Part shown: piece by piece, positions 28,511 to 37,365 of the stretch
Layout of the letters: each line of letters begins with the position of its first letter
Numbering within the stretch: position 1 is the first letter of the stretch
NCBI RefSeq assembly: GCF_001417735.1
Contig: NZ_BBUZ01000025.1
Coordinates: 124,001-188,000, forward strand
Length of the DNA: 64,000 nt
Source: Streptomyces sp. NBRC 110028
GTDB lineage: Bacteria; Actinomycetota; Actinomycetes; Streptomycetales; Streptomycetaceae
Reading direction: 5' to 3'
The notes under the pieces: generated by a model
Databases searched by the model: none
Seen by the model: the letters and a program-made list of their open reading frames with translations, nothing else
Told to the model about the DNA's origin: nothing
Position numbers and translations under genes: made by a program

Positions 28511-29649
28511 GCTGCGCCCATCCTTGCCTTCTGGTAAACGCGAATCAGGTAATTTGACAGGATGTTGATGTGCTTTGTGATGTTCTCCAATTCGTTCCAG
28601 TTGTAGTTAATCTCGGGCCAGCGCCCCTTGGTCCAGCGGCAGTAGGGTTCGACCAAGGCCAATTCGGCCATGACCTTGCTGTACGCCTCATCCGAGTTGA
28701 TGTCTACTTCAAACATCACTCTCTCCATGACGCGGTCCATGAGCTGTCCCATTGACCGAATGCCGACGCCGTGCATTAGTCGGCTCTTATTGGGGGAGAT
28801 TCCCCAGGCGTCAGGAAAGGTGTCTCGCACGGCCGTCCAGTAGACGACAAGGATCTTGCGAATGGTGCTCGTATCAATGGTTCCGCTGGACAAGTCTTTG
28901 TAAGGGAAGAGCACCCCAGAAGGCGACAATGACGCGGTGATCGCCTGAAGCAGACTGTTGTCCTTAACGACCGTCTCAGATTTCCGGCTAGCTGTCGTCG
29001 ACGCTTGTTTGATCAGGCCCTTAAAGGGTGAGTCGCCATCCTGGCTTAGTGCATTCACCAAGATCGCCGGAAGTTTACGAGCCGAGAGCTTGGTAGGCAG
29101 TTGAGTGTTTACTTCCGGTAGGAGTTCGGAAACCAGGTCGCTGGGGAGCGGCGACACTGTATTGACCCGCAAAAACTGCTCGCGCTGGACATGCAGATCT
29201 TCGGAAACGAAGCCAGCCACTGTGATAGGCAACTTGGCATTCCGAGTACGGGCAAGGGCCAGGCTCCGCTGCTGGCCATCAACGATGAGAGCCGGACGGG
29301 GAGCCTCCCGTGACTCTGGCAGTGGGATCTCAAGCATCCCAATGGTTGCAAGGCCGTCGCTAGGGTTCGGTCCGCGGCTTCCTCTGAAGCGTACTGAGGA
29401 TGGGAGTGCGAGGATGAGTCCGTTCGGAAACAGCACCTCGTCCCCGTCCAGATACTCCAAGATCTGCTTTACGTGCTGTTTCTTCTCGGGGCGCTGGTAG
29501 CCGAGGAGCTTTCCGGCCTCATCGCGTGAGATCCGCGCAACGTCGGCTACGAGGTCGACTTCTCCGGCTTCCAGGGCAAAAAGGTACAAGGGGATGTCGG
29601 GGTGCTGATTGATCCGCAGAGCTCTGCGTGTGATGAGGTTCTCGGTCAC
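28507..29649 (-). CDS. dpdB: DpdB, ParB/DGQHR-type ATPase (second copy)
   Basis: 380 residues with DGQQR at residues 124-128 and GYQRP at 50-54, the same positions as in the other copy. Both end in a similar helical motif (NWNELENITKHINILSNYL here). It is translationally coupled to dpdA (GTGA overlap), so this copy is probably the main DpdA partner. Its composition matches dpdA and not the other dpdB. Whether both copies are active, or form a mixed complex with DpdA, cannot be told from sequence. Confidence 0.83.
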   Translation of the reverse strand: MTENLITRRALRINQHPDIPLYLFALEAGEVDLVADVARISRDEAGKLLGYQRPEKKQHVKQILEYLDGDEVLFPNGLILALPSSVRFRGSRGPNPSDGLATIGMLEIPLPESREAPRPALIVDGQQRSLALARTRNAKLPITVAGFVSEDLHVQREQFLRVNTVSPLPSDLVSELLPEVNTQLPTKLSARKLPAILVNALSQDGDSPFKGLIKQASTTASRKSETVVKDNSLLQAITASLSPSGVLFPYKDLSSGTIDTSTIRKILVVYWTAVRDTFPDAWGISPNKSRLMHGVGIRSMGQLMDRVMERVMFEVDINSDEAYSKVMAELALVEPYCRWTKGRWPEINYNWNELENITKHINILSNYLIRVYQKARMGAA

Positions 29650-30536
29650 TGATCCCCCATGGTTCGCTTGAACAGGGTGGCAAACCTGCTTTGTTCACAT
29701 GCTCGGCCGCTGTCGCGCAAGATCCGCAACAGCCGCGTCCGTGAGATGCCCGGTTGAGCCTCCGTCTCCTGCCTAATGAAGGCGATGACCTCTGCATCGG
29801 CCATGGGCTGACGGTTGAGTTGTTCCGGCCTCGGTACAGCCGACGCCCACTCGTGCCAGGCGGACCTGGTGGTCTCAGAGGTCAGTCGACTGTCCTCGCA
29901 GTGCTGGAGCCAGGAAGCGGCCATGCGGACATTGAGGCTCGTGAGGGTTCCGCCGAGCGCGAGTCGCAGCCCTGCATCGGAGGCGACTCTTCGGATGCCG
30001 GGGATCTCTTCGACACCGCCTACCAGCAGCGCCTCGCTCGCAACGGCACCCAGAGCTCGGAGTTCGGCTTCCATGGCCTTCGCGTAGACCTCGGACAGAA
30101 CCATCAAGATGGGCCCGCTTTTTCCGAGTTCCTGCAATGTTATGCGACTTTGTCCCTCTTGTAGGTACTTCCACCACTGGGCGCTTCCATCCGCAGAGGT
30201 GGCTACCGAGTCAGCGTGTCGCGTGCTGAATGTCGCCGCGTATGCCGGGGCCGGCTCGGATGCTGGCCGAAGGCCCAGGCCGGCGGACGCGACCCATAGC
30301 CGTGCGTCGAAACCAGCCTTGGCGGCCGTAGCGACGAGGCGACGCGACTGTGTCCAGTGGTCGCCGCAGTAGAGCCTGTCGAGTGGATGGGTAGCGGAGG
30401 CGTCCGCGACGCGCCCCTTCCAGATGGTCGAGCGTTCCTCCACGGTCCCAACTGGCAGTGACCTTGCGTGCAGTGAGGCTTCCGGCGCTACAGCCTTACG
30501 GTCCGTACATGTGACCACAAGTGAAAGTTGCCTCAC
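29646..30536 (-). CDS. YaaA/DUF6884-like protein, candidate DpdC
   Basis: 296 residues, first in the minus-strand operon and coupled to dpdB by a GTGA overlap. The N-terminal domain has the pattern LSLVVTCTDRKA, then LYCGDHW, then LWVASAGLGLRP with a downstream PAYAATF. This is the layout of YaaA/DUF6884-type folds, which also occur in archaeosine-synthase proteins acting on preQ0. The C-terminal 70 residues look like a winged helix (SRTRLLRILRDSGRACEQSRFATLFKR). In Salmonella the third modification protein, DpdC, turns the inserted preQ0 into its amide (dADG); this gene sits where such a protein would be. The identification is by position and fold impression only. Confidence 0.5.
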   Translation of the reverse strand: MRQLSLVVTCTDRKAVAPEASLHARSLPVGTVEERSTIWKGRVADASATHPLDRLYCGDHWTQSRRLVATAAKAGFDARLWVASAGLGLRPASEPAPAYAATFSTRHADSVATSADGSAQWWKYLQEGQSRITLQELGKSGPILMVLSEVYAKAMEAELRALGAVASEALLVGGVEEIPGIRRVASDAGLRLALGGTLTSLNVRMAASWLQHCEDSRLTSETTRSAWHEWASAVPRPEQLNRQPMADAEVIAFIRQETEAQPGISRTRLLRILRDSGRACEQSRFATLFKRTMGDQ

Positions 30537-30642
30537 GCGGCTCGGCTCCCGACGCTCATAACTACCAGTCTGTCGTCGTTACTCTACCTGTCACTTTTCG
30601 CGTAGGCTGCCGCAGTACACACGGAGCTAACTAGGAGCAGGC
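30537..30642. promoter_or_regulatory. Divergent promoter region, dpdC-B-A-B operon and queC operon
   Basis: 106 bases separate the divergent start codons. The stretch is AT-richer than its neighbours and must carry promoters for both operons. An AGGAG precedes the queC start. No clean -35/-10 pair or known riboswitch was identified; a preQ1-type aptamer was considered and not seen. Confidence 0.4.
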
Positions 30643-31353
30643 ATGGCGGAGCGTCCCGCGATCGTTCTACTGAGTGGTGGACTGGACTCAACGACCGTTT
30701 TGGCGATCGCCAAGGACCAGGGCTACGCGCCGTACGCGCTGAGCTTCCGCTACGGGCAGCGGCACAGCGTGGAGCTTGAGGCTGCGAAGCGTGCGGCTGA
30801 GGCGCAGGGGGTCGCTCGGCACGTCATCGCGGACATCGACCTGCGAGTTTTCGGCGGATCCGCGCTCACGTCGGACATCGACGTTCCGAAGCATGAGTCT
30901 CTGGACGACGCCGGGGACAAGGACACCGGCAGTAGCGTTCCCATTACGTACGTCCCGGCACGCAACACGATCTTCCTCTCCTTCGCCCTCGCCTATGCGG
31001 AGACGGTTGGGGCGAGCGACATCTTCACCGGAGTGACCGCGGTCGACTACAGCGGCTACCCGGACTGCCGCCCTGAGTACATGGAGGCCTACGAGCGCAT
31101 GGCCAACTTGGCCACCCGCGCCGGGGTCGAGGGCACGCAGCGTCTCAAGCTCCACTCGCCGCTCATCGCCATGTCGAAGGCCGACATTGTCCGTGAGGGC
31201 CTGCGCCTCGGCGTGGACTACTCCCTTACCTCCTCTTGCTACGACCCGGACGAGCAGGGGCGGGCATGCGGACATTGCGAGACCTGCCTGCTCCGCCTCA
31301 AGGGCTTCGCCGAGGCCGGCGTCACCGACCCCGTGCAGTACCAGGGCGCGTGA
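30643..31353 (+). CDS. queC: QueC, 7-cyano-7-deazaguanine (preQ0) synthase
   Basis: 236 residues, normal length. It is an ATP-dependent enzyme that converts 7-carboxy-7-deazaguanine and ammonia to preQ0, the last step before DpdA. The PP-loop SGGLDS is at residues 11-16. The middle block [14 protein letters not shown] is typical. The C-terminal zinc site is formed by C-x8-CGHCETC. ATG with AGGAG upstream. It is first of a four-gene preQ0 operon; queE starts 3 bases after its stop. Confidence 0.95.
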   Translation: MAERPAIVLLSGGLDSTTVLAIAKDQGYAPYALSFRYGQRHSVELEAAKRAAEAQGVARHVIADIDLRVFGGSALTSDIDVPKHESLDDAGDKDTGSSVPITYVPARNTIFLSFALAYAETVGASDIFTGVTAVDYSGYPDCRPEYMEAYERMANLATRAGVEGTQRLKLHSPLIAMSKADIVREGLRLGVDYSLTSSCYDPDEQGRACGHCETCLLRLKGFAEAGVTDPVQYQGA

Positions 31354-31355
31354 GA

Positions 31356-31991
31356 ATGACCTACCTGGTCAAGGAGATCTTCTACACCCTGCAAGGCGAA
31401 GGGAGTCACGCAGGCCGTCCAGCCGTCTTCTGCCGCTTCTCCCGGTGCAATCTGTGGACGGGCCTTGAGAAGGATCGTCACCGTGCGATCTGCCAGTTCT
31501 GCGACACAGATTTCGTCGGAACCGACGGGGAAGGCGGCGGCCGGTTCCGGACCCCGGACGACCTCGCTCAAGCCATCGAGCAGGCGTGGCCGTCGTCATC
31601 CAGGGAGCACCGCTTCGTGGTGTGCACCGGCGGCGAGCCGCTTCTACAACTCGACGAAGCGGCGATCGACGCGCTGCACGCCCGCGGCTTCGAGGTTGCC
31701 GTAGAGACGAACGGCACCCGCGTACCGCCGAACGGCATCGACTGGCTCTGCGTCAGCCCCAAGATCGGCTCCGAACTGGTCGTGACTAGCGGAGACGAAC
31801 TGAAGCTGGTCTACCCGCAACTGGGCGGCGACCCCGGTCAGTTCGAGCATCTGGATTTCCGGTACTTCCGGCTCCAGCCCATGGACGGCCCGGACGTTGA
31901 AGCCAACACCAGGGCGACTGTCGACTACTGCATGAAGAACCCGCGCTGGATCCTCTCTCTCCAGACGCACAAGTATCTGGGAATTCAGTAA
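31356..31991 (+). CDS. queE: QueE, 7-carboxy-7-deazaguanine synthase
   Basis: 211 residues from the ATG at 31356. A radical SAM enzyme that rearranges 6-carboxytetrahydropterin to 7-carboxy-7-deazaguanine. The cluster ligands follow the CX14CX2C spacing (C31, C46, C49) known from one QueE subgroup instead of the canonical CX3CX2C. The N-terminal [19 protein letters not shown] and the TGGEPLLQ motif are diagnostic. Overlaps queD by one base (TAATG). Confidence 0.93.
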   Translation: MTYLVKEIFYTLQGEGSHAGRPAVFCRFSRCNLWTGLEKDRHRAICQFCDTDFVGTDGEGGGRFRTPDDLAQAIEQAWPSSSREHRFVVCTGGEPLLQLDEAAIDALHARGFEVAVETNGTRVPPNGIDWLCVSPKIGSELVVTSGDELKLVYPQLGGDPGQFEHLDFRYFRLQPMDGPDVEANTRATVDYCMKNPRWILSLQTHKYLGIQ

Positions 31992-32347
31992 TGGAAATCT
32001 TCCGCGAGTTCACCTTCGAAGCTGCACATCGCTTGCCCAACGTGCCCGAGGGCCACAAGTGCGCGCGCCTGCACGGCCACTCCTACAAGGTCATCGTCCA
32101 TGTCGAGGCTCCCGTCGACCCCGAGTCGGGCTGGGTCATGGACTTCGGCGACCTCAAGAAGGCCTTCAAGCCCCTCGAAGCGCAGCTCGACCACTACTAC
32201 CTCAACGACATTGAGGGCCTGGAGAACCCGACTAGCGAGGTCCTCGCCCGCTGGATCTGGGAGCGGCTGAAGCCGACCCTGCCCGACCTCTCCGCGCTCA
32301 CCGTTCGCGAGACGTGCACGTCTGGCTGCACCTATCGGGGCGAGTGA
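31991..32347 (+). CDS. queD: QueD, 6-carboxytetrahydropterin synthase
   Basis: 118 residues. It converts dihydroneopterin triphosphate to 6-carboxytetrahydropterin. Zinc ligands H13, H28 and H30 are seen in FEAAHRL and LHGHSYK, and the catalytic Cys is C24 in HKCARLHGH. It is joined to queE by a one-base overlap and lies 3 bases before folE2. Confidence 0.93.
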   Translation: MEIFREFTFEAAHRLPNVPEGHKCARLHGHSYKVIVHVEAPVDPESGWVMDFGDLKKAFKPLEAQLDHYYLNDIEGLENPTSEVLARWIWERLKPTLPDLSALTVRETCTSGCTYRGE

Positions 32348-32350
32348 GCG

Positions 32351-33118
32351 ATGCACGACATCCAGAACGAGACTGACACCCGCGGCATCGAGATCGACGA
32401 TGTCGGCATCAGCGGCCTGCGCTACCCGCTGTACTTCGAGGACGGCCACCTCCGCCAGGAGGGCATCGCCGAGATCGACGTGACCGTGCGGCTCCAGCAT
32501 GACCGCCGGGGCACCCACATGAGCCGCATGGTGGCTCTCGTCCACGAGCACCTTCGCCGGTTCGATCCGCGCAGGCTGCCGCACGTGCTGAAAGTCGGTG
32601 CGGACCTACTGGATGCACCGGCGCTCGCGGTGTCAGTAGCCGTCCCGCTGAGCACGACCGTAGTCGCGCCAGCGACTGGCGCCGAGTCGTACCAGGTCCA
32701 CGATGTCCGGTTCGACGGCCGCTGGGACGACGGAGACACGACGGTTGTCACGTCGGTTACCACCGAGGTCACCAGTCTGTGCCCGTGCTCGAAAGCGATC
32801 TCTGACTACGGCGCCCACAACCAGCGCAGCCGCGTCACGCTGTCCGTGACAGGGCACGGGGACACTCCCTATCCGTTTGGGGTGCAGCAGGCCGTACGAC
32901 TCTTGGAACGGTGTGCGTCCGCTCCCGTCGTGCCCTTGGTAAAGCGTCCAGATGAACGTGTGCTGACGATGCAGGCCTACGACCACCCTGTGTTCGTCGA
33001 AGACATTGCCCGCGAAGTCAGCCACGTCTGCCGCGAGCGGGGTCTTCGTCACTCGGTGAGGGTCCGCAACCTAGAAAGCATCCATAGCCACGACGCCGTC
33101 GCATACGTCGCCGGGTGA
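32351..33118 (+). CDS. folE2: FolE2-type GTP cyclohydrolase IB
   Basis: 255 residues. It opens GTP to dihydroneopterin triphosphate, the entry to preQ0 synthesis. The metal-site sequence SLCPCSKAISDYGAHNQRS (C144, C146, H156) and the GTHMSR motif identify the FolE2/MptA family instead of the unrelated FolE. FolE2 enzymes can use metals other than zinc. Having its own cyclohydrolase makes the operon self-sufficient from GTP. It is the last gene of the operon. Confidence 0.9.
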   Translation: MHDIQNETDTRGIEIDDVGISGLRYPLYFEDGHLRQEGIAEIDVTVRLQHDRRGTHMSRMVALVHEHLRRFDPRRLPHVLKVGADLLDAPALAVSVAVPLSTTVVAPATGAESYQVHDVRFDGRWDDGDTTVVTSVTTEVTSLCPCSKAISDYGAHNQRSRVTLSVTGHGDTPYPFGVQQAVRLLERCASAPVVPLVKRPDERVLTMQAYDHPVFVEDIAREVSHVCRERGLRHSVRVRNLESIHSHDAVAYVAG

Positions 33119-33189
33119 GTGAGCATCGGGTAGAAGCCACTGCCGCACCGTTCTGCTCAGATCGGGTGGAGACCACGACAGAGCAGTGA

Positions 33190-34017
33190 ATGATGTGGCC
33201 CATGCTCTCGCATCCGTTGCTGGAAGTTGAAGCCGTTGATCTGTTGGAGCCGTATCTGGAAGGCGTGGGCAGCATCTTCCGTGCCTTCCGCGACCAGGAC
33301 TCCGGCTGCCAGTCTTACGGGGTGGCTGTCGGCGATGAACGGTGGTTCGTGAAGGGGGCAACCACTCCGCCGGCAGCACGCTCTTTACGTCGAGCCGTGG
33401 ACGTGCACCGAGCGGTGCAGCACTCGGCGATCGTGCCTCTGCGGCACCACTTCCAACTCCGAGATGGCCTGGCGCTGGTCTACCCCTGGGCCGAGGGCGA
33501 GGTCCTATATCACCCCACGGCCCATGCACACGGGGGCCGCGCAGCCCCAGACAGCCCGATGGCCCGGTTTCGCAGGCTGCCTGTCCCTGACATTCTGCGG
33601 GCGTTGGACGAGATCCTGGACGCACACCTGGCTGTCGAGCAGGCAGGGTTGGTCGCAGTCGATCTATATGACGGGTGCTTCCTATACGACTTCGAGGCGC
33701 ACCGCATGGTCTTGTGTGATCTGGATGAGTACCGGCCTGGGCCCTTCATCGTGGAAGACGAAAGGCTTCCAGGGTCACGGCGCTACATGGCGCCCGAAGA
33801 GTTCGTCAGCGGCTCGATCATCGACATTCGCACAACCGTGTTCGTGCTTGGCCGCGCGCTACGTCTACTCCTGGACGCCGGTGATGAGGAGCAGGCGTGG
33901 CGCGGCTCTCCTGTTCAACTGGCCGTGATTCAGCATGCGACGGCCGACGATCCTGCTCATCGGTACCCGTCTGTCGAGGCGTTGACGCAGGCATGGCGTG
34001 GCGTATGCGGTGGTTGA
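33190..34017 (+). CDS. Atypical Ser/Thr protein kinase-like protein
   Basis: 275 residues. An N-lobe-like region with a candidate ATP-binding Lys (ERWFVKGA, about residue 56) and a C-lobe with RRYMAPEEF can be followed. The HRD catalytic loop is replaced by VAVDLYDGCFLYD and DFG by CDLDEY, so catalytic activity as a normal protein kinase is doubtful, though the Asp and Asn-equivalent positions may still serve. Similar kinase-fold proteins are frequent in Streptomyces. Two adjacent ATGs at 33190 are possible starts. It is separated from folE2 by 71 bases with no clear role in the Dpd locus. Confidence 0.65.
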   Translation: MMWPMLSHPLLEVEAVDLLEPYLEGVGSIFRAFRDQDSGCQSYGVAVGDERWFVKGATTPPAARSLRRAVDVHRAVQHSAIVPLRHHFQLRDGLALVYPWAEGEVLYHPTAHAHGGRAAPDSPMARFRRLPVPDILRALDEILDAHLAVEQAGLVAVDLYDGCFLYDFEAHRMVLCDLDEYRPGPFIVEDERLPGSRRYMAPEEFVSGSIIDIRTTVFVLGRALRLLLDAGDEEQAWRGSPVQLAVIQHATADDPAHRYPSVEALTQAWRGVCGG

Positions 34018-34024
34018 TTTCTAA

Positions 34025-34249
34025 GGTGCGCGATGTACTCGGCTGAGCGAGTGGCCAGCCGAGGCCCCGGCCCACCTGCGCGGCCGCGGTCATATGGGCG
34101 CCGCGACAGTCTCGGTGAGCCGGGCCGCGCTATGCGCAGGCGCGGCGGAGGTCCTGCTGTTCGCGGACCTGGCCAACTCCACCAGCAACGGCCACTACCA
34201 GCGAATCGGGTACCGCCCGATCGCCGACTTCGCGGTGTACGACTCTTAG
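34025..34249 (+). pseudogene. C-terminal remnant of a GNAT acetyltransferase
   Basis: In the frame ending at the TAG 34247-34249 the translation contains PAHLRGRGHMGAATVSVSRAAL and then LLFADLANSTSNGHYQRIGYRP. This is the acetyl-CoA loop (RGRGH) and the C-terminal half of an FR47-type GNAT enzyme. An in-frame stop at 34022-34024 closes the frame and no N-terminal half is present. It is a decayed fragment, distinct from the intact GNAT gene at 37362-37844. Confidence 0.65.
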
Positions 34250-34250
34250 T

Positions 34251-34849
34251 GTGGCGCGCCGGAGATCCGTCGAAGAAGTCTGGAGGGCCGCGGGCAGCGC
34301 AGCGAACACGTGGCTGGCGCGCCGCCTCGAAGCCGCAGCACCTGGACCCAATGCCCGCCTGTATCACGTGGTCCGTGCGGCATTGGATGGGCAGACCGAA
34401 GCCCTTGTGGGCGTGGTTGACGATGTCCTGGCTCGGGCCGGCGGACGCTTGTGGGTCGGATAACGGCGTGGCGGCACTCCGTGAGTGGCGGGAACGCTGC
34501 TGCCCGCGTGCCGATCGCTACCCTGAGAGGCCCATCGGCACGCGGGCAAGCGGGGACAGGCCCAGCCATTGGTCCGCGTCAGCAACAGGGCCCGGTGCCT
34601 CGGCAGATCCGCAGACGAGGAGTGGCACGGTGGTGAGTCGAAGGTGGCATGACTTCGAAGGCTTGCCGCGCCTGTGAAACGCAGCCCGCTCACATTCGCA
34701 GATCATTTGCGGGCCAGTCGTTCTTGACCAGTTGGCTGAGCGTCGCGGTGTGCGTCCGCTTGAAAGTCGTCTCTCGTGCCCGCACTCTGGCACAAACTAC
34801 TCGTACGAGCTGACCGTGACGCTGGAGGCCCGGGGCGTCGGACGGGAGT
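34251..34849. other. 600-base region without a confident gene
   Basis: A 70-residue plus-strand frame at 34251-34463 has no ribosome binding site and starts right after the GNAT remnant; I do not support it as a gene. The region also holds the long inverted repeat at 34502-34547. The rest shows no coding pattern or repeat that I could identify. Confidence 0.5.
34502..34547. terminator. Long inverted repeat, probable terminator
   Basis: A perfect 14-bp inverted repeat (GCCCGCGTGCCGAT at 34502-34515, complement at 34534-34547) has an 18-base loop. It lies between the GNAT remnant on plus and the end of the permease gene on minus, so termination is the likely role. Confidence 0.55.
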
Positions 34850-36376
34850 CTATTGGCGGTGGGCCTCCTGCCCGCGAGCTTCCCGGCTGAGACCAGAGCT
34901 GCGAGAGTGCGCCGGCTTGAGGAACCAACGGCGGGCCGAGATGAGCCACCAGGCGCCGCAGAAGCCGACGACGACGCCGACGGCGATGGGTGCGTAATTG
35001 AACGTGTGCGCGGTGATCGGTGACGTCTGCGGCAGCATGAACAGCACGGTGATCACCAAGACCCATGCGATAGCGATCGTGCCGACGATGGTGGACCAGG
35101 AGCCGAGGTGCCAGGGGCCGCGCTCGAACCTGTCGCCCTGGCGCAACCGGAGGAAGGTGGGGATCACGTAGGCGATGTAGAGACCGATGGTGGCGATGGA
35201 GGTGACGGCCGCGTACGCGGTGCTGTTCCACAGGTAGGGCAGCCCGAGAGCGAAAGCCCCACCGGTGGCGAGCCAGACGGCGTTCGTGGGGGTACGAGTG
35301 GCCGGGTTGAGCTTGTGCCACGTCCTGGAGAAGGGGAGCGCGCCGTCGCGGGAGAAGGCGTAGATCATCCGGGAGTTGGCGGTCACCGAGGCCATGCCGC
35401 AGAAGAGCTGGGCGACGATGATGACCAGCAGCAGCCACTTGCCGGTCGCCGCGCCGAGGGCGTCCATCAGGATCTGCGCCGGTGGCACCCCGGTGGTCGA
35501 CTCGAGCGCGCCCGAGTAGGAGTGGATGGCGTAGGTGAAGCCGAACAGCAACACGAAGCCGGCGGCGAGGGAGACGAGGATCGAGCGGACGATGCCCTTG
35601 GGGCCGGCGGTGGAGGCGTCGATGGTCTCCTCGGTCATGTGGGCGGAGGCGTCGTAGCCGGTGAACGTGTACTGGGCCATGAGCAGTCCGATGAGCACCA
35701 CGTAGACGCTCGACGAGAAGCCGGTGTTGTTGACGAACTCGCCGAAGACGAAGCTAGTCGACTGATGGTGGTCAGGGATGAGCACCAGGGCGCCGCAGAT
35801 GACGACGACGCCGAGGATGTGCCACCAGATGGACACCTCGTTGAGGAAGGCGACGATGCGCACGCCGAAGGTGTTCAGTACGCCGTGCAGGACGAGGATG
35901 ATCCCGAAGAGCGTGATGGTGTGGCCGGGCGTGGCGGCGTAGCCGAACTGCAGGTCCAGTAGGGCGTTGAGGAAGGTGGCGGCGCCGAAGTCGATGCCCG
36001 CGGTGACAGCTATCTGGCCCAGGGTGTTGAACCAGCCGGTGAACCACGCCCACGCCGCGGCCGTTCTCGCGGGCGCCATGCGGTGCGCCCAGAAGTAGAG
36101 GCCCGCGCTAGTGGGGTAGGAGGAGCAGACCTCCGCCATGGACAGCCCGACGAAGAGCGTCATGAAGCCGACGAACAGCCAGCCCCACATGATCACCGCT
36201 GGCCCGCCGGTGTTCATCCCGTAGCCGTAGAGCGTCATGCAGCCGGACAGGATGGAGATGATCGTGAAGCTGACGCCGAAGTTGGCGCGGCCCGACATGG
36301 AGCGGGAGAGCGTCTGCTGGTAGCCGAGTTGCTTCAGGCGTTCCTCGTCAGAGACGCGAGATACATCGAGGGGCAC
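34850..36376 (-). CDS. APC-family amino acid permease
   Basis: 508 residues with about 12 hydrophobic helices. The N-terminal part (GVSFTIISILSGCMTLYGYGM, then SSYPTSAGLYFWA) and the TGYDASAHMTEET motif around residue 240 are typical of amino acid/GABA permeases of the APC superfamily in actinomycetes. It would import or exchange an amino acid or amine across the cytoplasmic membrane. The substrate cannot be assigned. GTG start. It is downstream of the helical-repeat protein and GNAT genes on the same strand. Confidence 0.85.
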   Translation of the reverse strand: MPLDVSRVSDEERLKQLGYQQTLSRSMSGRANFGVSFTIISILSGCMTLYGYGMNTGGPAVIMWGWLFVGFMTLFVGLSMAEVCSSYPTSAGLYFWAHRMAPARTAAAWAWFTGWFNTLGQIAVTAGIDFGAATFLNALLDLQFGYAATPGHTITLFGIILVLHGVLNTFGVRIVAFLNEVSIWWHILGVVVICGALVLIPDHHQSTSFVFGEFVNNTGFSSSVYVVLIGLLMAQYTFTGYDASAHMTEETIDASTAGPKGIVRSILVSLAAGFVLLFGFTYAIHSYSGALESTTGVPPAQILMDALGAATGKWLLLVIIVAQLFCGMASVTANSRMIYAFSRDGALPFSRTWHKLNPATRTPTNAVWLATGGAFALGLPYLWNSTAYAAVTSIATIGLYIAYVIPTFLRLRQGDRFERGPWHLGSWSTIVGTIAIAWVLVITVLFMLPQTSPITAHTFNYAPIAVGVVVGFCGAWWLISARRWFLKPAHSRSSGLSREARGQEAHRQ

Positions 36377-36414
36377 AGGATTTCCGTCCTTCGTTTAAGG
36401 GGTAGTTCGAGGGT

Positions 36415-37365
36415 TCAGCGGCGTCGGCGCCGAGGTGGGCTGTAGGCCCAGGCGCGGTGCCGCAGGAATAGGTCGCGGGCCCGTCCGCAGTACGACCACG
36501 GGACCTGCGTGGCGTACGGGCCGATCGCGTCGAAGACCTCCAGGGCCTCGCTGTGACGGTTCGCGAACGACAGGGCGTGCGCTAGGTAGTTGGCGTCGTC
36601 AGCGAAGCAGGCGTGCGGTCGCGGGGCGCGGTAGCGCCACCAGCCCTCCAGCACGTGATCGATTTGCGGGCAGTCGACCCATGGATGGATCGTGAGCCCG
36701 TAAGCGTCGCGGTCCTGCTCCTGGCGGGTCCGGTGGGCCTCGGCGATCACCACGAGTGGCAGAACCGCGATCGGCAGCCCTTGCGGAGCGATGGCCGCCT
36801 GCTCCTCGGCCCACCACATCGCCTCGCCCTGCTGGCCGTGGTAGCGGGGGAGCAAGAAGGTCACGACCTCGTGGTGTGCCTCGCGATTCCAACGGTCCCG
36901 CTTGACGATCTCGTCCCACACCGCGTTCAAGGTCTTACGGTTTGGGGCGTGGCTACGTAGCAGCGCGAGCATCACCACCAGCGGCGCTACATCCTCGGGC
37001 CACGTTTCCACGGCCGTACGGCAGGTGGCCCAGGCTTCCTCCATCAGGCCCCGGCCGCTGCTGCCTGGGCCGGCGATCATGGCCCGGAGGGCCTGAACGT
37101 TGGCCAGGAGGGCGAGTGCGTGCGGCGAGCGCGGTTCGGCCCTTGCCCAGGTGTCGGCGAACCGCAGGCGGGCTCCGGCCTCGGCGAGTACCTGAAGGCG
37201 GAAGATCCGGCGGTCCCAGTCCGTGCCGGTCGCCGCCAGCAGATCTCGTGCCCCCTCCCAACGGCCCATCGCGGCGTCCTCCACCGCCGGCCGCAGCGCG
37301 ACGTCGTCGCGCGCCGGGTGCTGGTCGAGCGGGACGCTCTGGTCGCTCCGGTGCCGGGCAATCAC
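36415..37365 (-). CDS. Helical-repeat (TPR-like) protein of unknown function
   Basis: 316 residues, almost wholly helical, with repeated Ala/Leu/Trp-rich helical pairs (AGARLRFADTWARAEP, HALALLANVQALRAM, EEAWATCRTAVETWPED), consistent with tetratricopeptide-type repeats. No catalytic residues were recognised. It overlaps the upstream GNAT gene by 4 bases, so the two are co-translated. Related Streptomyces proteins are uncharacterised to my knowledge. Confidence 0.6.
   Translation of the reverse strand: MIARHRSDQSVPLDQHPARDDVALRPAVEDAAMGRWEGARDLLAATGTDWDRRIFRLQVLAEAGARLRFADTWARAEPRSPHALALLANVQALRAMIAGPGSSGRGLMEEAWATCRTAVETWPEDVAPLVVMLALLRSHAPNRKTLNAVWDEIVKRDRWNREAHHEVVTFLLPRYHGQQGEAMWWAEEQAAIAPQGLPIAVLPLVVIAEAHRTRQEQDRDAYGLTIHPWVDCPQIDHVLEGWWRYRAPRPHACFADDANYLAHALSFANRHSEALEVFDAIGPYATQVPWSYCGRARDLFLRHRAWAYSPPRRRRR

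Noticed and set aside
34251..34463. 70-codon plus-strand frame after the GNAT remnant
   Set aside because: No ribosome binding site and no recognisable domain. It begins immediately after the stop of a decayed gene.
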